Origin: Darksidea phi | Lineage: Eukaryota > Ascomycota > Dothideomycetes > Pleosporales > Lentitheciaceae | NCBI GenBank assembly: GCA_030770425.1 | Contig: JASJFT010000056.1 | Span: 169,653-233,652, forward strand | Length of the DNA: 64,000 bases | Direction of reading: 5' to 3' | Part shown: one piece after another, positions 35,190 to 45,424 of the stretch | Layout of the letters: each line of letters opens with the position of its first letter | Position numbering within the stretch: the stretch's first letter is position 1 | The notes under the pieces: model-generated | Seen by the model: the letters and a program-made list of their open reading frames with translations, nothing else | Told to the model about the DNA's origin: nothing | Databases searched by the model: none | Made by a program: the position numbers and the translations under genes

Positions 35190-37098
35190 TTAATGGCATG
35201 TTCCCTCCCTACAAGACCCCGGTGTCCAGTCCCAGCGCAACGGATTGAACTGGCCCTCCATACTGGCCCCACGGTGTGCTGATCCGGCCGCGTTGGGCTT
35301 CGATGTAGTAGCAGTACGGATAAAACTGATCATAACGATGAGGCCCAATGCGTTGTCTGACCGTCCTGGACGCACAATGTAGATGAATCGGCGCTCATCT
35401 AGCACACCAGTGATGGACCTGCTCTGTGCGGGGCCTGGTAAGGCTGGGTTAAGAATTTTATGAAGCCTCTTAGAACAGGCGCAGTTCGATGATGGAGGGG
35501 GCCACATCTTAACGGGTGGATGGCGGTAGACCACGTCATGCTCCTGATCAAAACTGCTGGCTACCTTTACGCTGGGTGCGTCCTGGCCTGGTGCCTTCCA
35601 ACCCACAGGCGCTTCATGACGTGTCCCGACACGTATCCGTAGACAAGGAACGTTAGAGGATTCGCTACAACAACGTTCATCCTCTACCAAGTCGAAGAAT
35701 GAACTGCAGGAGTAGTTGTACCCTTTGAACTTTGTTCTAGCCAAGATGAAGGATCGTGTAGGGCCACGTTCTGGGGCAATTTCAGGATGAAATTTCCAGC
35801 TTGGTCGATGTTCTTCGGGAGCGTAATTGGGATTGTTGCTGGAGTCCACTAGGTGGGTGAGGGCGTCGTCTTCAGGCAATAGTGGCGCATTCGAGGCCTC
35901 CACTACGGGAGATCCATCTTCTGAGGGAGGCAGTTTCTTTTTTTCCCACTCAAATTCTGAGATGTAAAACGTTCGCTGTTGACGGCCTGTGCTTGTCAGC
36001 CATTCGCGGCGTGCTTCAACAATCATCGTCTTGTCAGTAGCCTCGTCGAACTGAAGTGTAATATCGGTCCATGTATCGTGTATTGGCCCTTCATTGTGCT
36101 GTCGACGGTACACCGTCTTGTGCACAGCCATAGAAGTCGGTTCTCCTAGTGGGAAGCGGATGCAATGGTAGAAAGACGTCCAATCTATCTCTTCCACTTC
36201 GAACGATGTTTGATTAGAGACCGCATAGAAGTGGTCGTTGTGAATTTCAAAGGCGATTGTAGACCCAATGTCAGTGCCGAAAAACTTTTCCAGCTGGAGG
36301 GGAGCGCAGGGGGAAATATTGTACTTGTCAGACAAGGCAAGACCTCTAATCTCCCACTCGGTATGACCAAGGTCATCCTCACCGCTATACGTTCCATAGT
36401 AAATGCAATCAGCTGTATGCCTTGCGAAGAGCTTGTAGCCAGAATCGAGGGAGATCTTCTTCAATAATCTGCACCCGTCTGCATGTTCTTGCTTTGTGCT
36501 GAACGCAAGCATCCGGCCGTTGTATGGACGTCTACTCTTCTCGTGATGAACAGTGATAATATCGTCGTTGAAAAATAACAAAGAAACCTTAGGCTCGTTG
36601 GATGAGGTTGAGGCTTCTGGTGTCGCAATGTCGAATGAGGAAAGATCGATCCGACAAATCTCTGCTGATGTATCTGCGTCCAAAGCACGGATAATATTAC
36701 CTTCCAGGATGCATAGAACTCCGTCCCGATAGAGATATTCATGCCCTTGGCCCACAATTTGTGCAGAAAACGGTTGTGCGGTAGAAAAAGCATGCCGACG
36801 ATCGTGTATGTTTTGTACGGCGTCGCGATACGAATACGTGATATTTTGCTTTTGGGCTAGCCGGGCTTCTTTGGTGTGTGGAAAGTGAGTCTGCGAGAGG
36901 TTAGTTCATGTTGCTCAAAATTCGACCTAAAGACCTTGGCGTCAATACCTTGATAGCCCTCCGACAGAGCGTGTTCTCGTGTAAAAGGGCTTTGAGCTGT
37001 TGACATGTGTGGGCGAGACTCAAGATATCGTCAAATTCAAGATGGGACGAGACGTAAAAAAGTACGTCAAACGGCAGCCTATCCAGAGTGATAGGCAT
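35190..37098 (-). CDS. F-box protein with fungal-conserved C-terminal domain
   Basis: Two exons, 36949-37098 and 35190-36890 (58-nt intron), 616 aa. The first exon holds the F-box (LDRLPFDVLFYVSSHLEFDDILSLAHTCQQLKALL, residues about 5-38), which would bind Skp1 of an SCF ubiquitin ligase. The rest matches a long conserved fungal F-box protein type with alternating strands: QGHEYLYRDGVLCILEGN, DIGSTIAFEIHNDHFYAVSNQTSFEVEEIDWTSFYHCIRFPL, YRRQHNEGPIHDTWTDITLQ and VEARREWLTSTGRQQRTFYISEFEW. It ends in WDWTPGSCREGTCH, as this type usually does. The middle part may fold as a propeller-like substrate receptor. Substrate unknown. All signature blocks are in one frame, so I see no decay. Confidence 0.85.
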
Positions 37099-38330
37099 AG
37101 ATCCTGTTTAGCGTCCTGGCTGAGGATTGAGACAGTGTTTTAGAGAATCAAGAAGCAACAAGTGGGAGCAAAAAAAAGTCTGTGCAAAGCAAGCCACAGG
37201 AAAGAAGAAGGCGTCCCGCACGAGCGCTAGGCTGAGATGGATTGGTTGAGCATAAGGTAAGCTGAGCCTTGTGGTGAAAACTCCATCGTCGGGGGCCCTT
37301 AAGAACTGAACTCAGGACTGAGCGGGATGCGGCTCAAAATCTAAGGCCTGTCACGCAACTGTTTTACGATGTAAAGGGCAACGGTCGCAAGGCTGGCTCG
37401 TATCGTTACTGTTCATAATCGCCGGAATGAGACTATAAGAAGTGTGTAACCAATCTCACCAAATGAACGTACGCATAGGGTACTCTCCTCTGCAGGAAGG
37501 GAACGGTGACGGGGCTTTTCCTTCACATGCATACAACAATATTGCGCTGTCGCATTGAGGCTCAACCCGGATACTTAGCAATGCCTTAGCGCTGTGGCAG
37601 CCATGCATGTAGCTGATTCAGGTATCAGCTGACCTTTAATTAGGCTAGTAAGCGAAGCGGCTCTGCTTCGCTCATCACATCATTCGGCATACTTGTCGTA
37701 TCCCGGTCTTGTGTGCAAACTACCTGGCCCTGAAAATTTCGGACTAATCTTGAGTCTGGCAGCATCTTTCCGCGAAATCATGGTACATTAATTCATCCGG
37801 CACGGTCCTATTACGGCCAGTTCCTGCTAGCCCCCAAGCATAATCTCAACACACCGATCACGGTGTAACCTGTGTATAACCCGGCCTCAGCCTTGTGCCT
37901 CCGCCCCAACGACGGGCGTCTGTAGCGCCATGGTTCCCCCAATACTCTGTCTGCATACCTGTAACCGGGCTATCCTCCAAACAAACAAGGAAGTCCTCCG
38001 TCTGGCTGACTTTTACCGCGTCCATGGCCGATCGGTGGCTCACAGCCCGGCTCCACATTGGCCACCTGCAACTGAGTGGGGAGCATGGCACGCGTACCGC
38101 CGCAGTTGTATACCGAATTTGCCAATAAACATGCATGTCGCCAACACAAGTCTCCGGCTTTTATACGCCGTTTGCGGTTGTATATCGGCGCGATGGTTCA
38201 AGGGTGCATATTGTTGAGTAATGTGAGACAATGAGTGACGTGGTCGAAGCTGTAGTGAAATATATGCCGTCCCTAGATACCGTGTCAGCTATAGCCATGA
38301 ATAGAAGACATACAGAGCCTCACTACGTCT
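37099..38330. other. Spacer between F-box and DUF3431 genes
   Basis: 1.2 kb, promoter side of the F-box gene and 3' side of the DUF3431 gene. It includes a perfect 8-bp inverted repeat at 37651-37672 (listed separately). Nothing else was recognised. Confidence 0.45.
37651..37672. repeat. Perfect inverted repeat, 8-bp arms, 6-nt loop
   Basis: AGCGAAGC, loop GGCTCT, GCTTCGCT. It could form a hairpin or be a palindromic protein-binding site upstream of the F-box gene (about 550 nt before its start). Small palindromes also arise by chance in 64 kb, so meaning is open. Confidence 0.5.
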
Positions 38331-39786
38331 TCAGTCCTCTGGAGCAGACCGATTGCGCTCCTCTCCCTTCCAGCCGATAAACGGCCAGCCTTGGGGTAAA
38401 GTCGAATACGGCGGCAGAATATATCGTCCTTCGCAGCTGCCGTTCTGATTGCATTCGAGGTTGCAGGCGCCAAAAACCTTGCAGTAACACTCTGCCGCCG
38501 AGGGACAGTGAACTGGCGGTTTGCCAAAAATAACTGGATGATTGTGTTAGAAAGTTCAAGCCAAGGGCGTAGTGTTGGACAAATGGTGGGTAGCAATCCA
38601 GCAGATGACCATATCGTGCTACACACTGAGTGGGCCACGTTCTTAGCCTTGCGAGAAGATTTGAAGGACGATGTGATGGCCCTTCTTAATCGGTTGGGCA
38701 TTAGACGACCGTCGAATGATGCCACAACTTGCACTCGTCGCGCCTGGTGTGAGGGTCTGTCCGCGTGCGTTGGTAGTGAGTTGGACACCTCTGCGTCATC
38801 CTTCACAGTGTCCAGCGATAGAGGCACGGATCTTGAAGGTATGAAGGACGAAATAGAGAGCGTAACTTACTATGCCACGAATACTCCATCACGCGACCGG
38901 AAATATTGTCATCCAACTCAGTCTCCAAGAGCCATTTCCTCCACCTCACGTAGTCCTCTCTTCCCCTCTCCTTAATCTTCTCCCTCGTAGCTGCAAACTG
39001 TGCACAACAGCTGACGCCCACTTCCCGCGGGACTTCCTTCCCCGGAAACAATATCTGGAAGGCTTGCTTGTAGTCTCCACCGGCATGCACATTCTCCCTG
39101 TGCTCCCCTTCCTCCGCCAACGGTTTAATCTCAGCGGGACAGCCCAGAGCCCATGCACACCGAATATTCACGTAGCCTTGTTGTTCAAGATAGGAGATCT
39201 GGAAATGGCGCAACATAGGGAGGCCGTCGTAATCGGGGTCGTCGTTATGCCATTGAAAGCGGTTAGGGTGGATGAAGAGGATGTTGTCAGGGAGATCGTC
39301 ATAATTGTCTATAATGTAGCTATACAAATGTCAGCTCAGCTCTTCCCCTGCTTCCCTAGACTGCCAGCTGAAGAGAATAACGACTCACGTCAGGTAGACC
39401 ATACTCTCTCTCCCCTTGTTCTTCGGCACCGTCAATGTCGCACTCAAATCGTCGACTCTGTAAATATTCTTATCCCACTGTGGAAAATATTCATCAAGCC
39501 ACGTCGCGTCCTCCGAAGCTTGACTGGCAACCACTACCGCCGTCTTTCTTCTAGTACCCTTCTTTCCTTTGTCTCCACTAACCTTACTACTCCCAATAGC
39601 TCCCTCTCCAGATCCCCTCTCCTTTCCAGATCCTCCAGCTCTCAAATCAGCGTCGTAATAGCTTCCAACGTTCTGACCTCGATCCCAGAACTGCGCAGCA
39701 TTCGGATGCAGTACTAACAAAACAAGCAGCACGAGGACCAGTGCGAGCAGGCAGTTGCGCGCTGTGAATCGGCGATGGATAGCCAT
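38331..39786 (-). CDS. DUF3431 family type II membrane protein (glycosyltransferase-like)
   Basis: Three exons: 39389-39786, 38871-39319 and 38331-38533, 349 aa. Starts with a short basic tail and a signal anchor (LLALVLVLLVLLVL, residues about 13-27), then a Gly/Ser-rich stem and the domain: VVVASQASEDATWLDEYFPQWDKNIYRVDD, VPKNKGRESMVYLTYIIDNYDDLPDNILFIHPNRFQWHND, LRHFQISYLEQQGYVNIRC, VGVSCCAQFAATREKI and SGRVMEYSWHIIFGK. The last exon adds a Cys-rich tail (VHCPSAAECYCKVFGACNLEC). DUF3431 proteins are of unknown activity; the layout is that of Golgi enzymes and the region is often listed near glycosyltransferases. The second intron is 337 nt, far longer than the others in the gene, but its GTAAGT donor, TCTAACAC branch and CATCCAG acceptor are sound and the phase is correct. 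Confidence 0.85.
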
Positions 39787-40242
39787 GCCACCGGCGGGGG
39801 TTGCGGACCGCTGTGATGTGGGACGGGACGCGTTGGGCGGGCGGGTTGAATCGACAACTAGCTGGTCAACGCCAAGATGGGTAACCTTGGCGGGCCAGGG
39901 TCAGGAAGCTACTTCGTATTTTGGCCAAGGACAAGATTCATTGACTACAAAATTGAGTGTTTTTCTCGATCTGAATCTGATGCTATACGAGAGGTTGTGA
40001 CTACGTATCGTCTCAAGCGCGCCAGATGGATTTGAGACTATATTTCATCTCATCAGGAACCAAGTTGCTGACTCCTAGCTGTCTATTCCAAAAGCCACGG
40101 TATCAAGACCTAGGTCAAATATGCTTTGCCGCACAAATTACCGGGCGACTGAATGGAATTCATCGACAGCGTGCCGATACCACGCAAAGCTCACCTAGCA
40201 CCTTTCCCGCCAGGTCAAATGTGATCGCAAACTGCTGCTGCT
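39787..40242. other. Spacer between DUF3431 and REX3
   Basis: Promoter of the DUF3431 gene and 3' flank of REX3. No gene was seen. Confidence 0.45.
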
Positions 40243-42240
40243 CTACTCCTGCCTCTTTGACGGTCGCTCGTCACCCGCACCTTCACTATCTTCGACCTGA
40301 CCTAGCTTTCGCTTCTCTGCTTTGCTTCCCTCCATGACCACCACCTTCGGCATGCCGATCATGGAAGGCGCTGGGGGTGCAGCAGTAAGGGCCGGAGGGG
40401 GCAGGCCCTCTGGCATCGGCGGGTATACACCCTCATCTCCAATCGTCCAGCCGTCTTCCTTCTTTCTCTTCCATGCGCTAGCAACTTTAAACCTGATCAA
40501 TTCACCCGTAGTTTTTGCATCCTCGTAGCTGTCGTGACCGGCTGCACCACCTTGTTGGATGTCCATATCGAGGTGTACCTTGGCGAGTTTCTTGAGGCCG
40601 TTTCGGTAGGGGAGACCGCCTTGTGCTGGATAGAGAATGGCGGTGTCAACGATAGTGGGGTGAATAAGGCGGATGACATTCAGGTCGTTCTCAATAGCGT
40701 GACCGAGAACGGGAGTCGTAGGTGAGACGTGTGAAAGAAAAAGATCCCGAGCGATGTGGGGGGAATCGACAATGCGCAGGTCCTTGCGCATGGGTTTCGA
40801 ATTCTCTGCATCATAGGGCTTCGCGTTGAGGAACTGCTCTGGAGTAACACCAGAAAAGCGAGTGTTGAGATCTAGCACATGGCCAAGCGGGCGAACCAGA
40901 ACGTCGACGAGAGGCCTATGGTCAGGCCACGAAACTGCTGTGAGCCGAAGGAGTTCTAACCCATGCGTCGTATAGCCCATTTCGCAATCGAAGCAGACTG
41001 CAGTGTGTGGCTCAGCCTTGTCATTTTCGGGGGTCTCAATGAAAGGCATCACCAGCGCCATTCGCTTGGCATCTGAGACCTTGTAGACATGTGTATCATG
41101 GGTAGTGCAACCTGGTGATCCCACTACCTCGTTGCAGCAGGAGAGGCGCGTAGGTTCCGCCGGCTGACCCTTCGTTCTCTTTCCAAATATGCGTTTTCCC
41201 CAGTGATGCCTGCATTTCCCTCCAGTGGTCAACGCGCCATCTTCCTCTCTTCGGTCCGGGAACACTTGAAAGCGCGTTCCGCACCGGTCGCACACTTCCC
41301 AAAAGTCCGCTGATATTTGTGCTAATCTAGTTTTTTCGAGCTCGGCCTCGGTGGGTGGTTTCGTAACAACTCCATGGGCGTCAAGACTGGCCTGCGGTGC
41401 AGTAAGAGTCGAAAGGAATATTACTTCCTCCTTTGGAGTTAGGCCAGTATCGACCTTCTTGAGCGGTGCTTTTTTCGGTAGACCTCCTTTCTCCATTGCG
41501 TTAGTGTCTCTCCTCTCTTTCACCCACTCTCCAACGGTCATCTTCTTCAACGCGACTAGTCGTTGCTTCAAAACGTTGTCATAAACCAAGTCGTTCTCCT
41601 TGGCTATCTTCTCTTCCTCGTCCACAGCTAGTTTGTTTAGTTGGTTTGAGCTCAGGTTCAGAGCTTTGATCTCCGGCTTGACCGCCTTTGCGACCTTGTC
41701 GTTCAAGGGGGACATGTACTGGTGCAACGCTTTAAGCATCGTGAGCCTTCTTGCAAAACTTGCCGGCTCTTTGGCAAGTTTGCGAGGTGTCAGATGCACT
41801 TCGGCTTCAGCCTTGAGCGGGACATTTGCTTCAGTCTTCTTTGGAGGCGGTGACACGGGCCTTACCGCAGTACGCGGCAGTGCGTTGCCGGACTTTCCAT
41901 TGGCTACTGTCGCTTTAGATGGAGTGCCAGTCTTGTCATCTTCTGTTTTTACTACTGGGGCTTTCTTTAAGGCGATGGAGCCCACAAAGACTTGCGGTTT
42001 ACTCGTTTGACTAGACGCTTCGTCTGCTTGCTGATTTGGCTGCGTTGCGCCATTGTCTAGCTTTAAGCGTTTAGTTGCCCGTTCTCCGTCAAGCAGCGCG
42101 GCGTTGGAAGCAGCAATGGCCTTTGTGGACTGAAGTGTGATGTCGTCATGCGAGAAGATACAGTATGGAAGCTCGCAACGGGCACCTGAGGGACAAGCTA
42201 CGTTTCCGAAGCTCCTGAAGGAAGGTACTGAAGGCCACAT
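40243..42240 (-). CDS. REX3: RNA exonuclease 3 (Rex3), DEDDh family
   Basis: 665 aa in one exon from the ATG at 42240. An N-terminal CCCH-like cluster (ACPSGARCELPYCIFSH) is followed by a Lys-rich disordered part and a middle region with a CDRCGTRFQ...GKCRHHWG zinc-binding look. The exonuclease domain has the DEDDh residues: CFDCEMG (D and E), LGHAIENDL (D) and HDSYEDA (H and D). Yeast Rex3 trims the 3' ends of RNase MRP RNA and acts on some snoRNAs. An upstream exon is possible: an ATG at 42346 gives 11 codons (42314-42346), a GTATGT donor and a TTGTAG acceptor at 42247. This would add 14 residues in frame before the ATG used here. Typical family starts are close to the internal ATG, so I keep the shorter form. 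Confidence 0.9.
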   Translation of the reverse strand: MWPSVPSFRSFGNVACPSGARCELPYCIFSHDDITLQSTKAIAASNAALLDGERATKRLKLDNGATQPNQQADEASSQTSKPQVFVGSIALKKAPVVKTEDDKTGTPSKATVANGKSGNALPRTAVRPVSPPPKKTEANVPLKAEAEVHLTPRKLAKEPASFARRLTMLKALHQYMSPLNDKVAKAVKPEIKALNLSSNQLNKLAVDEEEKIAKENDLVYDNVLKQRLVALKKMTVGEWVKERRDTNAMEKGGLPKKAPLKKVDTGLTPKEEVIFLSTLTAPQASLDAHGVVTKPPTEAELEKTRLAQISADFWEVCDRCGTRFQVFPDRREEDGALTTGGKCRHHWGKRIFGKRTKGQPAEPTRLSCCNEVVGSPGCTTHDTHVYKVSDAKRMALVMPFIETPENDKAEPHTAVCFDCEMGYTTHGLELLRLTAVSWPDHRPLVDVLVRPLGHVLDLNTRFSGVTPEQFLNAKPYDAENSKPMRKDLRIVDSPHIARDLFLSHVSPTTPVLGHAIENDLNVIRLIHPTIVDTAILYPAQGGLPYRNGLKKLAKVHLDMDIQQGGAAGHDSYEDAKTTGELIRFKVASAWKRKKEDGWTIGDEGVYPPMPEGLPPPALTAAPPAPSMIGMPKVVVMEGSKAEKRKLGQVEDSEGAGDERPSKRQE

Positions 42241-42246
42241 GATGGT

Positions 42247-43098
42247 CTACAAGCGCAAATAGTCTTTGCATCGTGAGTAAGCGGACAGATGCTAACCCTC
42301 TTCCAAAACATACCAAGTTGGAGGTCTCCAGGGTGGATGCAGTCATGGATGGTGCCGTGTGCAGGTACCGATAAACAGAGAAAACTCTCCCCCGGGCCCT
42401 ATTCGCCCACGTGATCAGCGAAGTCGCGATCAGGTGAGTTTGCTAGACTTCAACGTGTCTCTGCGCCCGTGGGTCCGCAACGAGATGGCCAAGTGAATGG
42501 AACGGTCGAGATTAGCCTTGCGCTGCCAGCCTCGTTGTTCCCCTGCGGTCAAATATTCATTTCCGGCGGACGACGCGATCGAATGTGGTGAAGCCGAACT
42601 GTAGTGAGTCGCCCAAGATAGCACTTGTGCTGAGCACTCCCCTGTCCGGAGCTGGCGTTGCTGACGCAGGGTGAGAGTGTGGCTTGAAAGAGTGAAGTTT
42701 GTGTGGTCCGTGCCCGCCAAGCCACAGTGGTCGCGTCGTCCCGGCGATAACGGGCGTACGCCGGCCGATCTGATGCTCTTTAGATGACGTCTACGCGCTT
42801 GACTTGTTACATGCATGAGGGCAGCGCTGGCATCTCGCATTGAGGGCGAATTTTCGAAGCAGTCGGATGAACGCCAGCTCCGCACTAACGTTCAATGTTG
42901 CAAGCCCGCGCCAAGGTCGGAAATTCGTCTGAGAGCTGATGGTTTCGTTAGTCCGATAAGACGCACCACTCGGACGTTCAACGGACTTGGTAGAAATATA
43001 TCATTCTGCGCTCTGTCCCGTTTCCACCCTTCTCCACAATTCTGTCCACACTTGAACCCTACCTCTACAGCTCAACAGACAGCACCACAACCATCACA
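42247..43098. promoter_or_regulatory. Divergent region between REX3 and lipase gene
   Basis: Holds the REX3 promoter, a possible 5' exon/intron of REX3 (42247-42346) and the lipase promoter. No other feature was recognised. Confidence 0.4.
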
Positions 43099-44609
43099 AT
43101 GGCAACGAAGCCGGATCACCTTTGCGTGCTCGTTCATGGGTAAGCATCACTGCATGCGACTTGCCCCGGTCCGTCTTGCAACGACGAGGCCACTGAAGCC
43201 GCCACTGCCCATTCACCGGAATACTGAACGCTAACTTTACTGTCACAGCCTTTGGGGCAACCCAGCCCACCTGAAGTATCTCAAGACCTCCCTCCGAGAG
43301 AAGTACGCCGAAGACAAGCTCCACATCCTCGTCGTCAAGCGCAATGCCGGCAGCTTTACCTACGATGGCGTTGAGACGGGCGGAGAGCGCGTGGCCAATG
43401 AAGTAGAAGAGACTTTGGAGGAGCTTGCACGTAGTGGACATGACATGAAGAAGATTAGTGTGATCGGGTACTCCTTGGGAGGCTTGATAGCTCGCTACGC
43501 AATTGGTCTACTATACTCCAAGGGAGTGTTTGAGAAGATCGAGCCAGTGGTAGGTATTCCTCGATGTGGTCCATGTTCTAGCTAACTAGTCTTAGAATTT
43601 CACCACCTTCGCAACGCCTCATTTGGGCGTACGCACGCCTCTCCGTGGCAAAATCAATCACATATGGAACGTGCTAGGCGCTCGTACACTCTCTATGAGT
43701 GGACGACAGCTGTTCATGATCGATTCCTTCAGAGACACGGGCCGGCCTCTCCTCTCCGTACTCGCGGACGCCGACAGCATCTTTGTGAAGGCGCTCGCCC
43801 AATTCAAGCACCGAAGCCTGTATGCGAACATACTGAACGACCGTACCGTGACCTATTACACATCCGCAATCTCGCAGACAGACCCCTTTGAGCAGCTCAA
43901 GAATGTCAAGATCAATTATGTCAAAGGTTACGAAGGCGTCATCGTTGACCCTCAAAACCCCGTCTCGACCAAGGAGCCAGAGGTGCTGCCAGCTTTCCAC
44001 AAGCGCCTGACAACCGGCACGCGGACGGCATTCCAGCGAGCCCCCATAGTCGCCTTCTTGCTCGTCTTCATTCCCATCGGCACTACCCTCTTCCTTGTCA
44101 ATTCCGCTATCCAATCCGTCCGCAGTCGCCAGCGGATACGCCTGCATGAGGAGGGAAAGGCCGGTGTTAAAGTCGGAGACTACCGTATTCCCCTTATGAT
44201 TAACACTGCGCGCAAAGAAGTCGAGGATATGTTCGAGAACATGACCAACACCCAGCCACAAGAGTACCTCGAAGCTGGAAGCGAGGAATTAGCATCGCCT
44301 ACTCAGCCGACTTCGCCGCTTCTCCATCGTCATATGTCGTTTGCAAAGCACACCGAAACCACAGACTCAGATGCCGACTCTGTCGTGAACGAGAAGGCAG
44401 GTCTGCAACTCGACTTCCCGACGCTCGCATTGACTCAGCACCAATTCAAGATGATCGAGAACTTGGACAATGTGGGCTTCACAAAGTACCCCGTGCATAT
44501 TCAAAAGCATCGCCACTCGCACGCGGCCATTATTCGTCGCATGGACAAGAAGGGTTTCGAAGAGGGTCATGTCGTTGCCAAGCACTGGCTCAGCCATTTC
44601 GAGCTCTGA
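43099..44609 (+). CDS. DUF676 serine lipase/esterase (Lpl1/Rog1-like)
   Basis: Three exons: 43099-43139, 43249-43549 and 43596-44609, 451 aa. The first exon encodes only MATKPDHLCVLVHG; the HG of this strand and the LWGNPAHL after it are the oxyanion-hole region of the alpha/beta hydrolase. The nucleophile elbow is GYSLGG with Ser at about residue 89. The second half continues NFTTFATPHLGVRTP. A hydrophobic segment (PIVAFLLVFIPIGTTLFLVN, about 264-283) suggests membrane attachment. The C-terminus is more variable, with an acidic stretch and HRHSHAAIIRRMDKKGFEEGHVVAKHWLSHFEL. The yeast relative Lpl1 is a lipid-droplet phospholipase; that cell site is an inference here. Convergent with PFA3. 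Confidence 0.88.
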
Positions 44610-45424
44610 GTGCGCCACGTCGTTACACTCTCCTAACGTTTCATTTGTTATCGCAGTTATTTCGCGGGTTTAGCGACAGGCGCCAGGGCTGGGGGTTCAT
44701 CTTGTGCATTGGGCCGACATACTGACATTTCTATCCTCTTCTCTTCTGCCTTGACGGTACACTCCTAGGGTTCAACTTGTCAGGCATATACCCAGTCTTC
44801 TAGATTTAGATGTTTTAGTTTTATTTAATAGATGGCATATCGACGAGTCTTCGACCCTTACGTACAGCCTTTACCTCATGTATACATTGATACTACTACT
44901 TTCCAATATGTGACTAGTCGCTATAACAGGGCGCCCTCATTGTCCTCCGCCACCCCATCTTTTCGCTGGCAAAGGTGTGAATCTGGCTTTATTGGAGTCG
45001 GGAAGTGGTTAATTCTGTAGTCGGCATCATACTCGGCGGTCGAACGGGCAAGACCCGATGACCAGCTAAGTCAAATTTAGAAAAAGATTCAGGTATAGTC
45101 AGAGGGTATGCCATCATGTTGGATGCTGGTCTTGTGATTGATGGAAGGAGAACGGAGCATGCAAGGCGCTGTTGGTTTCAAGACACGTGGAAGTCGTACA
45201 CTAATGGGTATCATGGTGTGTATTTCTCCAAGTGTCCGGTCGCCAAATATTATCGTGTCGTACTAGAAAGTTATGTCTTGTTTTTCAACGGAGAACCGCC
45301 CATTCAAACTTCCACGTTAGAAGAAAACACCACTATATGCCGGATTTGCCGTTGCGGTATGCAAATGATCCTTTCATTCATGGCCCTCATACCGGCTTCG
45401 TTACGTGCCCACCAAAGAACTGAT
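44610..45424. other. Spacer between convergent lipase and PFA3 genes
   Basis: Both flanks are 3' ends. No gene was seen; short frames overlap the opposite strand of PFA3 only. Confidence 0.45.

Noticed and set aside
35190..35340. Possible frameshift near the end of the F-box gene, since another frame also reads smoothly
   Set aside because: The frame used ends in WDWTPGSCREGTC, the typical end of this protein type, so no frameshift is needed.
38872..39717. 281-codon frame on the plus strand
   Set aside because: Completely antisense to exons 1-2 of the DUF3431 gene, which has clear conserved blocks.
42430..42885. 151-codon frame on the minus strand between REX3 and the lipase
   Set aside because: No conserved text, located in a divergent promoter region.
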